A stretch of DNA of 64,000 nt. It comes from Polynucleobacter sp. MG-Unter2-18. GTDB taxonomy: Bacteria; Pseudomonadota; Gammaproteobacteria; Burkholderiales; Burkholderiaceae. Shown here one piece after another: positions 9,847 to 25,314 of the stretch. Position numbers and translations under genes: made by a program. Within the stretch, counting starts at the first letter, position 1. Every line of letters begins with the position of its first letter. Under the pieces are notes generated by a model that was given only the letters and a program-made list of their open reading frames with translations, had not been told where the DNA came from and searched no databases. The DNA lies in NCBI RefSeq assembly GCF_018687675.1, contig NZ_CP061302.1:1252192-1316191 (forward strand), written 5' to 3'.

Positions 9847-10788
9847 TTAGGCCGCCCTGAGAAGCTCTTTTGGGAGGGAAAAGTTGACCGTTTCTTCAAT
9901 TCCCTGGAGTGGCGAAACAGTTCCGCTGGAAAATAGGCCAATAGCCTCGACGATTTGGGCTGTTAATGCCTCTGGGGCGGAAGCCCCTGCTGTTACGCCA
10001 ATATTGCGAACTCCTTCAAACCACTCCCCTTGAAGTTGTGAAGGATCATCCACTAAATACGCCGGCACATTCATGCTTTCAGCAAGTTCTTGAAGGCGCT
10101 TAGAGTTAGAGCTGTTTGGACTACCTACCACTACCACTAAATCGACCTGCGGAACCATTGCTTTGACGGCATCCTGACGATTTTGAGTGGCATAACAAAT
10201 GTCCTGGCATTTTGGTGCATGGATATTCGGGAACTTTTTCACTAATGCTTTAGTGATTTCTTGCGTTTCATCGACCGATAAGGTCGTTTGAGTGACGTAA
10301 GCTATCAGCGCATCTTCTTCAAAGTAAAGCTGGGCGACATCTTGCACACACTCAATCAAATAGATCGAAGAATCTATTTGGCCCATCGTACCCTCAACCT
10401 CTGGGTGGCCACGATGTCCAATCATGATGATTTGATATCCACGCTCTTTTAAGCGCACCACTTCAGCATGCACCTTAGCCACTAAAGGACAGGTCGCATC
10501 AAATACTTTGAATTGACGATTGTTCGCTTCCACCCTGACGGCCTGCGAAACTCCATGCGCACTAAAAATCAGAATAGCACCCTGTGGCACATGATCCAAT
10601 TCGTTAATAAAGATAACGCCGCGAGATTCGAAATCTTTAACAACATAGGCGTTATGAATGATTTCATGTCGAACATAAATCGGCGCACCATAGATTCTTA
10701 AGGCCTCCTCAACTATCAGAATAGCCCTTTCAACTCCGGCACAAAAACCGCGGGGTTGAGCTAAGAAAATAGTTTTAGTTGAAGCCAT
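9847..10788 (-). CDS. ispH: 4-hydroxy-3-methylbut-2-enyl diphosphate reductase
   Basis: IspH (LytB) makes IPP and DMAPP in the last MEP-pathway step using a [4Fe-4S] cluster. Three cluster cysteines are visible: PRGFCAGVERA at about 12-22 (C16), DATCPLVAKVH near 95 and CQDICYATQNRQ near 195. The start is placed at ATG 10788 (MASTKTIFLAQPRGFC), giving 313 residues; an upstream in-frame start would overlap puhE. It is the last gene of the bchF-ispH run, 11 bases after puhE, so it should be induced with reaction-centre genes. Together with dxs it gives the cluster both ends of the MEP pathway. Confidence 0.95.
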   Translation of the reverse strand: MASTKTIFLAQPRGFCAGVERAILIVEEALRIYGAPIYVRHEIIHNAYVVKDFESRGVIFINELDHVPQGAILIFSAHGVSQAVRVEANNRQFKVFDATCPLVAKVHAEVVRLKERGYQIIMIGHRGHPEVEGTMGQIDSSIYLIECVQDVAQLYFEEDALIAYVTQTTLSVDETQEITKALVKKFPNIHAPKCQDICYATQNRQDAVKAMVPQVDLVVVVGSPNSSNSKRLQELAESMNVPAYLVDDPSQLQGEWFEGVRNIGVTAGASAPEALTAQIVEAIGLFSSGTVSPLQGIEETVNFSLPKELLRAA

Positions 10789-10799
10789 ATTCAAATAAA

Positions 10800-11558
10800 T
10801 TAGTGATTTTTTTTGTAGCCCCACTTCCAAAGCAGCTCACTTGGAAACGGCAGAATTAAAAAGAGATGCTCCAGTAAACCAAGAGCCAATAGAGTTCCTA
10901 GCAAGGCATATGAGGCCCTATCAAAGGGAGAAGAATCCACTCCAGCACTTGACCAGATCGGGATTAATATCATCACTGAAACTAAGATAGAAAATGGCAT
11001 CAGGAAGTTCATTGCTCTGCGCCTGAAATAGGTGACCAAATACTGTAGGTGCTGTGGCAAGAAAGATTCATTGAAATTGAGGACGCCCAAGAAGATATTA
11101 ATCTTCGTACTTTGGCGCATACCCCATAGGATGACAAAGGTCCAAAATCCAGTTTGATTCACGGAATCTAAGTTAATGAAAAATAGAATCGCTCCTAAAC
11201 TGAGCAATGCCAGCTCATGATAATTAATCGTCTGAAATGCATACCAAGCTCTGGTCATGGGGCTTAGTCCACTAGGGCATTCTGAGCGCCGTGATCCAGT
11301 GATGTAGCCCAGTAGAAAGGCCAACTCTTGCCAACCCCAAATGATGATTGCGCAAGTAAATGAGCAATAAGCACCAGCAATCGTAGCCTGCTGACTAGAG
11401 ATAGACAAGCCCCAAAAGGCGAGCAATAAAACTCCAATCGAGGCTATGAATATAGATTTAAAAAAACGCTTTGGAAGGCTATGCACCTTCAAGATAAGCC
11501 CTGTGCTAAACCACCATATAAAGACGGTGAATATCAGCGGGCTTATCCAGAAATACAT
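10800..11558 (-). CDS. puhE: Photosynthetic complex assembly protein PuhE
   Basis: A 252-residue membrane protein with about seven hydrophobic spans, of the DUF3623/PuhE family (putative photosynthetic complex assembly protein 2). Recognised by the pattern EHLFLILPFPSELLWKWG near the C-terminus, the WGWQELAFLLGY segment in the middle, and by position directly after acsF, as in Rhodobacter and Rubrivivax. In Rhodobacter capsulatus PuhE affects reaction-centre and pigment levels, but its biochemical activity is not known. Starts 6 bases after acsF and ends 11 bases before ispH. Confidence 0.88.
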   Translation of the reverse strand: MYFWISPLIFTVFIWWFSTGLILKVHSLPKRFFKSIFIASIGVLLLAFWGLSISSQQATIAGAYCSFTCAIIIWGWQELAFLLGYITGSRRSECPSGLSPMTRAWYAFQTINYHELALLSLGAILFFINLDSVNQTGFWTFVILWGMRQSTKINIFLGVLNFNESFLPQHLQYLVTYFRRRAMNFLMPFSILVSVMILIPIWSSAGVDSSPFDRASYALLGTLLALGLLEHLFLILPFPSELLWKWGYKKNH

Positions 11559-11564
11559 ATTGAA

Positions 11565-12641
11565 TTACCAAACGGGTGCCATGCGAATATCGCTCGGTAA
11601 TTCATTCGGAACTACGGGCAGCATGTAAAGACGCAAGAAGGTAGCAGTAGCTACAACCACTAGAGCACCTCGTTTGATAGCTGAGAAAACACCACCCACC
11701 TGCTTCAAATGATCTACCTCATCTGAAATTTTTCTCAGCTTTTCAAAGCACTCCCAAATTCTTGGATCATCTAAATTGATAGTGAAAGGGAAAACCTGCT
11801 TAGTAATATCAGAAGTAATTTCTAGTACCTTACGGTCGTAGTCTGTTGGCGATACTCCAAGCGCTTTATGAAACTCAGGCCTGGAATGATCGCGCACATA
11901 CATCGTTGCGTATACCGCCAATAAGAAAAAACGAATCCACAGTCGATTGCCGCCATTAAGTAACTTAGGCGTAGACCGCATTAATAAGGCAAAGGCTTCA
12001 CCATGCCGGAATTCATCATTACACCATTTCTCAAACCAGAGAAAAATCGGATGGAAGCGTAATTCTGGCTTGTTTTGAATAATTCGATAAATCGTGATGT
12101 AGCGGGCATAGCCAATTTTTTCAGACAAGTAAGTTGCGTAAAAAATAAACTTTGGCTTAAAGAAAGTGTATTTTTTAGTCCTTGCTAAAAATCCTAGATC
12201 AACCCCAATACCAAAATCTTTGAGCCATTGATTAATAAAACCGGCATGCCTACTCTCATCACGAGCCATGTATGAGAACAAGTCTTTTAAGTCAGGATTC
12301 CTAATTGACTTTTTAATTTCTGAATAGAGAACACAACCTGAGAACTCCGAAGTGATTGAGCTAATTAAGAAATCTAAAAACTCCTGGTACAAGCCCTCTG
12401 GCAAGTGGGAGTAGTCTTTGGACATATCTTCAGGACGCTGAAAGTGAGCCTGATTAATGTCTGACTCAAATTCTTGCATGAGCTTATCCCACTCAGGCTT
12501 GACTGAGCTGATATCAAAACGATCCATCTCGTCAAAATCAGTGGTGTAAAACCGAGGACTTAAGATCGTACTTTCTAGAGCGCGATCGGTTGATTCATTA
12601 ATGGGGCGAACTGTATCCATAGTGGGGGCATTAGCGCTCAT
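11565..12641 (-). CDS. acsF: Aerobic Mg-protoporphyrin IX monomethyl ester cyclase
   Basis: AcsF is a di-iron oxygenase that forms ring E of bacteriochlorophyll from Mg-protoporphyrin IX monomethyl ester using O2. The 358-residue sequence shows the ferritin-like iron ligands as [13 protein letters not shown] (about 91-103), [16 protein letters not shown] (about 124-139) and [12 protein letters not shown] (about 206-217). No anaerobic BchE gene is present in the window, so pigment synthesis here appears to need oxygen. Its start overlaps the preceding 117-aa gene by 4 bases (ATGA). Betaproteobacterial AcsF is reported to work without the Ycf54 or BciE partners. Confidence 0.96.
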   Translation of the reverse strand: MSANAPTMDTVRPINESTDRALESTILSPRFYTTDFDEMDRFDISSVKPEWDKLMQEFESDINQAHFQRPEDMSKDYSHLPEGLYQEFLDFLISSITSEFSGCVLYSEIKKSIRNPDLKDLFSYMARDESRHAGFINQWLKDFGIGVDLGFLARTKKYTFFKPKFIFYATYLSEKIGYARYITIYRIIQNKPELRFHPIFLWFEKWCNDEFRHGEAFALLMRSTPKLLNGGNRLWIRFFLLAVYATMYVRDHSRPEFHKALGVSPTDYDRKVLEITSDITKQVFPFTINLDDPRIWECFEKLRKISDEVDHLKQVGGVFSAIKRGALVVVATATFLRLYMLPVVPNELPSDIRMAPVW

Positions 12642-12991
12642 ACTTCAATACCTTTAGTCACAATAAGGGGTTGGGCGTGCGCTACTGAGCGCACTCTTGG
12701 ATATTTTTTTGCTTGACTGAATCGGGTGGTGGAAAAGCTCACTTCGTATAACAAGGTAATTTCGAGTCTTGCAGTGAGATATACCCATAAACGCGATAAC
12801 CAGCCAGCCTTTGAAACTGTGGCTGTTCTTTGGTAGCTCAAGACCTCACCAAATGAAATTTCTGTAATCGGGTCATGCACTAGAACCTCATCGCCTGGCC
12901 CGACTTGAATGCCGTCAAGATCCACATGGGCATATAAGTACTCTGAGGTATTGGACATATCCACAGAACATTTGACCAGCTGTTTAGACAT
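12638..12991 (-). CDS. Conserved-position small protein between puhC and acsF, function unknown
   Basis: A 117-residue soluble protein without signal peptide or membrane span. The middle (about residues 18-50) reads like a small beta barrel ([20 protein letters not shown]), followed by a basic/tryptophan-rich stretch ([19 protein letters not shown]) and YEVSFST. I believe similar unannotated proteins occur in other purple-bacterial clusters, but no family is named with confidence. It is locked into the operon: its ATG overlaps the puhC stop (TAATG) and its TGA overlaps the acsF ATG (ATGA). The coupling suggests a role with the cyclase or in reaction-centre assembly. Alphaproteobacterial BciE is also encoded beside acsF, but homology is not claimed. 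Confidence 0.75.
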   Translation of the reverse strand: MSKQLVKCSVDMSNTSEYLYAHVDLDGIQVGPGDEVLVHDPITEISFGEVLSYQRTATVSKAGWLSRLWVYLTARLEITLLYEVSFSTTRFSQAKKYPRVRSVAHAQPLIVTKGIEV

Positions 12992-13437
12992 TATTGCCCC
13001 GCGCTATTTAAAAATGCAGCAAACTGAGCTGCGTTATCCCTACCAAATGATTCCAAATCAATTCGATTGCCCGTTGCTAGATCTACTAAAGTCAACCTGC
13101 CATCAGATCGACTCATTAATTCGAATGCATCATCACTGGTAATTTGCTGAATACGACGTTCACGAGCCAAGGCTCGCAAAATTCCCCTTACAAAACCAGC
13201 CTGACCCTCTACTTGTGCAATCATTTTCCCACTAGAAGCTGATATAACCCCTACCGATCCATCAGGGAGATCCCTAAAAAACAGTGTTTTTTTCGCGATC
13301 ACGCTGGCATCCGCCTGTGTTTCTGATTTGCCAGACTGAACGGTATTAGCTACCAGGAAAACTATCCCCGCCAAAAAAATGACTACAAACAGTGCAATGT
13401 AGTTTTGGATGCGGATAGTATTCATACGCAAAATCAT
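12991..13437 (-). CDS. puhC: Photosynthetic complex assembly protein PuhC
   Basis: PuhC is a single-span membrane protein needed for normal RC-LH1 levels in Rhodobacter. The 148-residue sequence has one N-terminal transmembrane helix (about 13-32, IALFVVIFLAGIVFLVANT) and a periplasmic domain with the family pattern LFFRDLPDGSVGVISASSG, followed by GFVRGILRALARERR. The ATG at 13437 overlaps the puhB stop (ATGA), which favours it over the second ATG four codons later. The stop overlaps the next gene's start. Confidence 0.9.
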   Translation of the reverse strand: MILRMNTIRIQNYIALFVVIFLAGIVFLVANTVQSGKSETQADASVIAKKTLFFRDLPDGSVGVISASSGKMIAQVEGQAGFVRGILRALARERRIQQITSDDAFELMSRSDGRLTLVDLATGNRIDLESFGRDNAAQFAAFLNSAGQ

Positions 13438-14114
13438 GCTGTCTCAGCCCTTGAATAAGGCGCATTCACCATCGATAGATTGTGTTGAGCGGCTTGAACT
13501 GACCTAGTAATGACATTATTCTGAGTAGCCCAAGCATCAACCAAAATTTTGGCTACTTCGGAGCAGTTGTTAATACACCGTAGAGTAGGCTGAGGACTAG
13601 CCCAATGGGATGGCCTTGAATGCGGCCATAAGTGAAATATCGCAATTTTTGTATCTTTGCTTAACTTGAGAGAAATATCTCCCGTACCCTGCTTAGTGAC
13701 GCAGCAATCAGCCGACTCAATCATCTTGAGGGGGAAATTGAAAGTCATATTCAGCACAATCCCAATCCGCATCACTACACGCTTGTTGGTAATAGTGTAG
13801 ACCGCAGTGGATGCCATGAGATAAGCAAGTAAGGCAACTAGAGATAAGCCAATGGCTGAAAAAATTGCAATCCTTAAGGAGGAGAAAAATATCGCACTGA
13901 AGGCTTCACCATCAGTAACCCCTGTAATAATCTGATAGAGCAAGATCAGGCCGAAATAAATCAATAGCCCTTTGAAATGAAACACTCGCAGAAGCATCGC
14001 CTTTACATCAGGCGAGCCCTGCCACAAAATACGTTCGCCCTCAGGTAACTTTTCTGGAAGTCCCAGCTCTGGCTCAAACTCATGCTCTGGACTACTAGGA
14101 ATGTTCAGGCTCAT
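13434..14114 (-). CDS. puhB: Reaction-centre assembly protein PuhB
   Basis: PuhB is a membrane protein that assists reaction-centre assembly, probably via the H subunit. The 226-residue sequence has a cytoplasmic N-terminus with LPEGERILWQGSPD, two to three membrane spans (about 48-66 and 80-105), and a PH-like domain beginning TAVYTITNKRVVMRIGIVLN. The 4-base overlaps with puhA upstream and puhC downstream indicate coupled translation. Length is typical of the family. Confidence 0.9.
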   Translation of the reverse strand: MSLNIPSSPEHEFEPELGLPEKLPEGERILWQGSPDVKAMLLRVFHFKGLLIYFGLILLYQIITGVTDGEAFSAIFFSSLRIAIFSAIGLSLVALLAYLMASTAVYTITNKRVVMRIGIVLNMTFNFPLKMIESADCCVTKQGTGDISLKLSKDTKIAIFHLWPHSRPSHWASPQPTLRCINNCSEVAKILVDAWATQNNVITRSVQAAQHNLSMVNAPYSRAETA

Positions 14115-14875
14115 ATTAGTGGCTCCTGACGATCAGGAGTCGCATACAGAGTGCCGGCGCCATAGTACGCCATGATCTTCTCTTCTTCCAGTAAAGTAAT
14201 TTCCTCTGGATTCTTTGTTTTTGGCACAGCCGCAAACTGATCTGCAAGGATTGATGCTACTTGTACATCTTGCTTTCCAATACGTGAGAAATTGACAGGC
14301 AATAAGACTGCTGACCCTTTGACATCAATCTCTAAATAACGGATTAGCATTTCCATATGATCAACCCAGACGTCTTTCACAACGCCAGCTTTATGACCAT
14401 CTGCGCCAATAACGCTCAAGCCAATCGGATTAGTATCTTGCTTTGCAATTGCAAAATCATTTAGCTTCCTCAGCGGACGAATTCGCGCATGACCCTCTAG
14501 ATCGTAATCAACATGATCAGCACGGTTTGCATAGGAGCCTGGACCTACTCCTGCTAATAATGGATTGCCAATTGGAGCAATCGGTGCGCCATTCCACGGA
14601 TGAATTGGCTCTGCTGAAAGCTGCTCTGTATCCGGCGGAGTTTCCAAGGGGGAGTAATAGGTTTTGCCGAATTCGGTGACATATTTCTTCGTCTTTGGCA
14701 TACCTAAAATGCCATCTTCGCGTCGAACCTTGCCGAAGCGTTCGGTTTCAAGAGGGAAACCCTCTCTCTTCCCTTCTAATGTTAGGTATATCACTAAACC
14801 AACAAAAAAAAGTAGAAATAGATAAAACGCTAATTGAGCGACATCTATATATTGTGTAATTGCACCAGTACCCAT
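14111..14875 (-). CDS. puhA: Photosynthetic reaction centre H subunit
   Basis: The H subunit caps the cytoplasmic side of the reaction centre and shapes proton entry to the secondary quinone. The 254-residue protein has one N-terminal membrane helix (about 13-32), the linker EGKREGFPLE, the PKTKKYVTEFGKTYYSPL region, and a PRC-barrel domain with SVIGADGHKAGVVKDVWVD at about 153-171. A strong ribosome site (AAGGAGAG) precedes ATG 14875. It follows lhaA by 23 bases, the largest gap in this part of the operon, which leaves room for translational boosting but not an obvious promoter. Confidence 0.97.
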   Translation of the reverse strand: MGTGAITQYIDVAQLAFYLFLLFFVGLVIYLTLEGKREGFPLETERFGKVRREDGILGMPKTKKYVTEFGKTYYSPLETPPDTEQLSAEPIHPWNGAPIAPIGNPLLAGVGPGSYANRADHVDYDLEGHARIRPLRKLNDFAIAKQDTNPIGLSVIGADGHKAGVVKDVWVDHMEMLIRYLEIDVKGSAVLLPVNFSRIGKQDVQVASILADQFAAVPKTKNPEEITLLEEEKIMAYYGAGTLYATPDRQEPLI

Positions 14876-14898
14876 TTTTTCTCTCCTTCTTTAATAAA

Positions 14899-16329
14899 CT
14901 AGCTTGGAAAATCCGCTAGGCCAAACTTACTCATTTTTGAAATCTCCAGGTTTCGCTTTTTGGCTACTAGTGGACCTAAGGCTATCAAAGTAATAAACAA
15001 CAAATAAATCTCAATGTGATAAACAAAGCTATACCCAGTGGCAGGGTTCATTAAGGCAGAACCAATTGCACCGCCCATCGCCAAATCCGAGACGAGATCA
15101 CGAATGACTCCTCCCAATGACATACCAATTCCAGAGCATGTTGCTGTTACCGCTCCCCAAGCGCCAATCACCATCCCAGTTTTATTCTCCTGATCCATAC
15201 TCATGGCAATAGTGAGCGTACTCACTGCAAACAAGCCTCCACCAAAACCGATCAGAAGTGCGCCTAATCTAAAGAGATTGGGTGAACCTAATGGCTCTGA
15301 AAATATCACCATGGAGAAGGCAATCAGCCCAAGCAGGAGGCCGGCTGCAGAAATTCTGTAGGCGTTATAGCCCTTGCTTAACCAGCGTGCAGATAGCGTA
15401 AATGCCAGTAAAGATCCGCAGGCAATCAGCGCAGTCAAAAAGCTAGTAGCAGATACATCCAATAAGAGTATTTCTCCGCCATACGGCTCCAAGATAATGT
15501 CTTGCATGCTAAAGGCAGTAGTTCCGAGACCTAGCATGATGAGGAAGCGACGAACCTGTGGCGCCTTAATGAACTCACTCCAACTTTGTGAGAACTTGGG
15601 CTGAACAATAGAGGGCGCAGTATTTTTAGGCTGCCTTGCTTCTTGCTTCCACAAGGCGAATAAATTGAGTAATAAGGTAATGAGTGCAACTCCCTGAATC
15701 ACCTTAATTAGCTGAATCGGGCTAAATGGATCTAGAAAGACACTAAACATTACCCCGCTTAAGACCATACCAAAGAGCAGCATGACGTACATCATGGCAA
15801 CTACACGCGGACGATTTTTTGCGTCCGCCAAATCTGTTGCAAGAGCTAAGCCAGCAGTTTGAGTAGTTTGCATTCCTGCGCCGACCAGTAAAAAAGCCAA
15901 CGCACTGCCAAGGTAGCTAAACCAAGCTGGCCAATGGGTATCTCCAGACAGAATGATGAGCGCAAAAGGCATGATGGCCAAGCCACCAAACTGCAACCAA
16001 GTTCCGATCCAAATATAAGGAACTCTTCTCCAACCTAATATGGATCGATGGGTATCTGACTTATGGCCAATTAAGGCCCTAAATGGTGCAAAGATGAGTG
16101 GGAGGGCAACCATTAAGGCCACCATCCAAGCATCCATGTGTAACTCAACAATCATGACTCGATTTAAGGTGCCAACCAATAAGGCAGTAGCCATACCTAC
16201 CGAAACTTGAAACAAAGATAGTCTTAAGAGGCGGCTCAGAGGTAAATCTGGGGTCGCCACGTCAGCAAAAGGCAGAAAGCGAGGATCAATCCTCGTCCAT
16301 GTCTTAGCCATCTTTGACAGATTGATCAT
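14899..16329 (-). CDS. lhaA: LH1 assembly protein LhaA (PucC family)
   Basis: LhaA belongs to the BCH/PucC family and is required for efficient LH1 assembly, probably by bringing bacteriochlorophyll to nascent LH polypeptides. The 476-residue protein has about 12 membrane spans and family signatures VGTLNRVMIVELHMDAW near residue 52 and SMQDIILEPYGG in the middle. It sits between bchM and puhA, its standard place. The start overlaps the bchM stop by 4 bases. It is a paralogue of the Bch2-like gene at 7526. Confidence 0.93.
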   Translation of the reverse strand: MINLSKMAKTWTRIDPRFLPFADVATPDLPLSRLLRLSLFQVSVGMATALLVGTLNRVMIVELHMDAWMVALMVALPLIFAPFRALIGHKSDTHRSILGWRRVPYIWIGTWLQFGGLAIMPFALIILSGDTHWPAWFSYLGSALAFLLVGAGMQTTQTAGLALATDLADAKNRPRVVAMMYVMLLFGMVLSGVMFSVFLDPFSPIQLIKVIQGVALITLLLNLFALWKQEARQPKNTAPSIVQPKFSQSWSEFIKAPQVRRFLIMLGLGTTAFSMQDIILEPYGGEILLLDVSATSFLTALIACGSLLAFTLSARWLSKGYNAYRISAAGLLLGLIAFSMVIFSEPLGSPNLFRLGALLIGFGGGLFAVSTLTIAMSMDQENKTGMVIGAWGAVTATCSGIGMSLGGVIRDLVSDLAMGGAIGSALMNPATGYSFVYHIEIYLLFITLIALGPLVAKKRNLEISKMSKFGLADFPS

Positions 16330-17027
16330 GATACTTTTTCAATCTCCATGAGTTGTGACTTATAAAAACCACTTGAAACTAATTGGGTGTGGGGAATTTT
16401 CCAATCCACAAACCAGGGTGATTGATCTATTAACTTACTTAGCTTAGTTTGGCTTATAGGCTCTATAAAAGGTGCCCGATCTTTTCTAGGAAAAAGACGG
16501 CCAACACGAATCATGATTTCCAGCGGCAAGGTACTTGGCGCAAAAGTAAATACAATCTTATGTGAAACTCGCGGCGCCAACTTTTCAAGCACGACCAACA
16601 TATCATCTGCGCAGTAATGGATCATCGAATCCATGCCTACTACGTAATCAAATTCACCTAAGCTGTCATCGAGCATATCGCCGGATCTAAAGTCAATATT
16701 TTGACGATCAGCCGGAGCAATTCTCTCTTTAGCTAACTCAATGAGATTGGGCGATAAATCAATCGCAACAACACTCGCCCCTTTGTTAGCTAATTCAAGA
16801 GCCAAAGCACCGGTGCCGCAGCCTGCGTCTAGGATCCGTTTTCCACTTAATGACTCTGGCAGGCGGGCAATCAGATTTGAGCGCATTTGGTCGCGCCCTG
16901 CTCTGACTGTTGCCCTGATTCCGCTCACCGGAGCATCAGAAGTTAATTTTGCCCAAGCATCATTTGCAGTCCGATCAAAATAGTCCTGCAACTTACTACG
17001 TCTATTTAAATAAGAAATAGCGCTCAT
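16326..17027 (-). CDS. bchM: Mg-protoporphyrin IX methyltransferase
   Basis: BchM methylates the C13 propionate of Mg-protoporphyrin IX using S-adenosylmethionine. The 233-residue protein is a class I methyltransferase: motif I ILDAGCGTGALALELA at about 64-79, VVAIDLSPNLIELAKER after it, and a BchM-type C-terminal half (VSHKIVFTFAPSTLPLEIM). The start is 2 bases after the bchL stop and the end overlaps lhaA. Confidence 0.95.
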   Translation of the reverse strand: MSAISYLNRRSKLQDYFDRTANDAWAKLTSDAPVSGIRATVRAGRDQMRSNLIARLPESLSGKRILDAGCGTGALALELANKGASVVAIDLSPNLIELAKERIAPADRQNIDFRSGDMLDDSLGEFDYVVGMDSMIHYCADDMLVVLEKLAPRVSHKIVFTFAPSTLPLEIMIRVGRLFPRKDRAPFIEPISQTKLSKLIDQSPWFVDWKIPHTQLVSSGFYKSQLMEIEKVS

Positions 17028-17029
17028 GA

Positions 17030-21712
<4,683 letters not shown>

Positions 21713-21723
<11 letters not shown>

Positions 21724-23344
21724 AGTGAGCCTTTGCGTCGTAGAGCGTTTCAATCGTGATATGGCTAATGCCATGCTCAACTGCGAACTTCTCGGTATTG
21801 CGTCGTGCTTTACCTCTAACGAAGAATGGAATTTTTCCCAATTCTTTTTCCGCTTCTGCATCCCATAATTTTGCTGGCTCTGTACCACTAAATATCTCAG
21901 CGTTTACCTGAGTGTGGCTAACTACTGGAGCGACCTCATTGGATTGAGGTGCTGGTGAGTGCAAGTTTTCTTTAACAGCTGCTGAATGCCCTAGATGGGA
22001 AGGTGCAGCCTTAGCACTAAATTCAAAATCATCGCGGAACATCATAATCAGATGCTCTTCAAGACCCATCATGAGTGGATGAATCCAGGTGTCAAACAAT
22101 ACATTGGCACCTTCAAATCCCATCTGTGGTGAGTAGCGTGCTGGAAAGTCTTGCACATGAACTGGTGCAGAAATCACGGCGCAGGGAACACCTAATCTTT
22201 TAGCGATATGGCGCTCCATCTGCGTACCCAAGACTAAGTCTGGGGTGAGCTCAGCAACTTTTTCCTCGACCTCTAAATAGTCATCGGTAATCAAAGCCTC
22301 TACTTCATACAGCTTTGCAGCTTCACGAACTTCGCGGGCAAATTCGCGGCTGTATGTTCCTAAGCCAACTACCTTAAAGCCAATTTCTTCTGATGCCACT
22401 TTTGCAGCAGCAATGACATGGCTTGCATCGCCAAATATAAATACTCGCTTATCGGTGAGATAAGTAGAGTCAACTGATTTTGCGTACCAATGGGCCCGCT
22501 CATCTTGGGACTTTAAAAAAGCCTCTGGGTTGATATTGGCTAATGCAGCCACTTCCTGAACAAAGGCTCTAGTTGCTTTAGTGCCAATTGGAATCGTCTT
22601 TGTGAAAGGCTGACCAAATGTTTTCTGTAACCAAGTACAGGTCAGTTGAGCAACTTCTGGATACAGCATGACATTAAAGTCTGCCTGAGGTAATTGGGTG
22701 ATGTCTGCAACTGAGGCATTGAGTGGTGCAACCACTTTCACCTCGATACCCATCGCCTCCAATAGAGACTTGATTTCTTGAATATCGTCGCGATTTCTAA
22801 ATCCTAATGCAGTAGGTCCGAGAATGTTGCAGCTCGGCTTTTGATCCTGCTTAGCATTAGTGGCACGCATCTCTTGATACTGCTGGGCACTAATAGATTT
22901 ATCGAACGCCACTAATCCACGGACAATGTGATAAAAAGTTTCTGAAGCGCCCCAGTTTTCTTTTTTCTGATACGAAGGGAGTTCAAGTGCAATCACAGGA
23001 ATTGGTAAAGTGAGTGCTCTTGCCAAACCACCTGGATCGTCCTGAATTAATTCTGCAGTACATGAAGCACCTACGATCATGGCTTTAGGCTGGAAACGTT
23101 CATATGCAGAATTGACAGAATCCTGGAATAACTGCGCTGTATCACCACCCAAGTCTCTTGCCTGAAATGTCGTATAGGTAACAGGCGGACGGGTTTTAGC
23201 GCGTCCAATCATCGTAAACAATAAGTCAGCGTAGGTATCACCCTGTGGTGCATGCAAGACATAGTGCAAATCGGTCATCGAGGTAGCAATACGCATTGCA
23301 CCAATGTGTGGTGGGCCTTCATATGTCCAAAGTGTCAGTTGCAT
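21713..23344 (-). CDS. bchB: Dark-operative protochlorophyllide reductase subunit B
   Basis: BchB, with BchN, forms the NifDK-like catalytic component that reduces protochlorophyllide ring D. The 543-residue protein starts [20 protein letters not shown], as is typical of BchB, has [16 protein letters not shown] near residue 93 (cluster cysteine), and ends with the small C-terminal domain that follows a variable linker at about 425-480. It lies 9 bases after bchN and overlaps bchH by 11 bases. Confidence 0.97.
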
Positions 23345-23353
23345 GTGAACCCC

Positions 23354-25116
<1,763 letters not shown>

Positions 25117-25142
25117 TTTTGGGCGTGATGTATTTGGCTATG

Positions 25143-25160
25143 TGTAAACAAAACTTTACG
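25143..25160. promoter_or_regulatory. PpsR-type operator, bchF-proximal (one mismatch)
   Basis: TGTAAACAAAACTTTACG matches the TGT-N12-ACA consensus except for the last base, with good inner symmetry (TGTAAA/TTTACG). It lies 27 bp upstream of the bchF start in the divergent bchF/aerR region, where it could repress bchF. Confidence 0.55.
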
Positions 25161-25190
25161 CTTATTAGAACTTACTAATACTGGTACTTT

Positions 25191-25222
25191 CCCTAGTTTA
25201 TATTAGTGTTTACCCTAGTTAA
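25191..25222. promoter_or_regulatory. Direct repeat CCCTAGTTWA, 22-bp phased
   Basis: CCCTAGTTTA (25191-25200) and CCCTAGTTAA (25213-25222) are direct repeats with start points 22 bp apart, about two helical turns, in the middle of the divergent bchF/aerR control region. The second copy is part of TTTACCCTAGTTAA, which recurs with one mismatch upstream of bchC. The binding factor is unknown. Confidence 0.4.
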
Positions 25223-25253
25223 TAGAAAATAATTGCTATTATTAGATCTCTAG

Positions 25254-25271
25254 TGTAATAATTATTTTACA
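25254..25271. promoter_or_regulatory. PpsR/CrtJ operator, aerR-ppsR proximal
   Basis: TGTAATAATTATTTTACA is a perfect and nearly fully palindromic TGT-N12-ACA site, 43 bp upstream of the aerR-like start. It suggests that the aerR-ppsR-crtADC operon is autoregulated by PpsR. Assigned by motif only. Confidence 0.75.
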
Positions 25272-25314
25272 TATGTTTGTAAATAACACAACACTTTAGA
25301 TCAAGGGCCATTGG

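Noticed and set aside
21724..21888. In-frame upstream extension of bchH into bchB
   Set aside because: The extra residues do not look like BchH, and ATG 21723 has AAAGG upstream and gives the normal family N-terminus.
25274..25295. Further TGT...ACA-like strings near the aerR start
   Set aside because: Spacing is not 12 bases; half-sites are incidental in AT-rich DNA.
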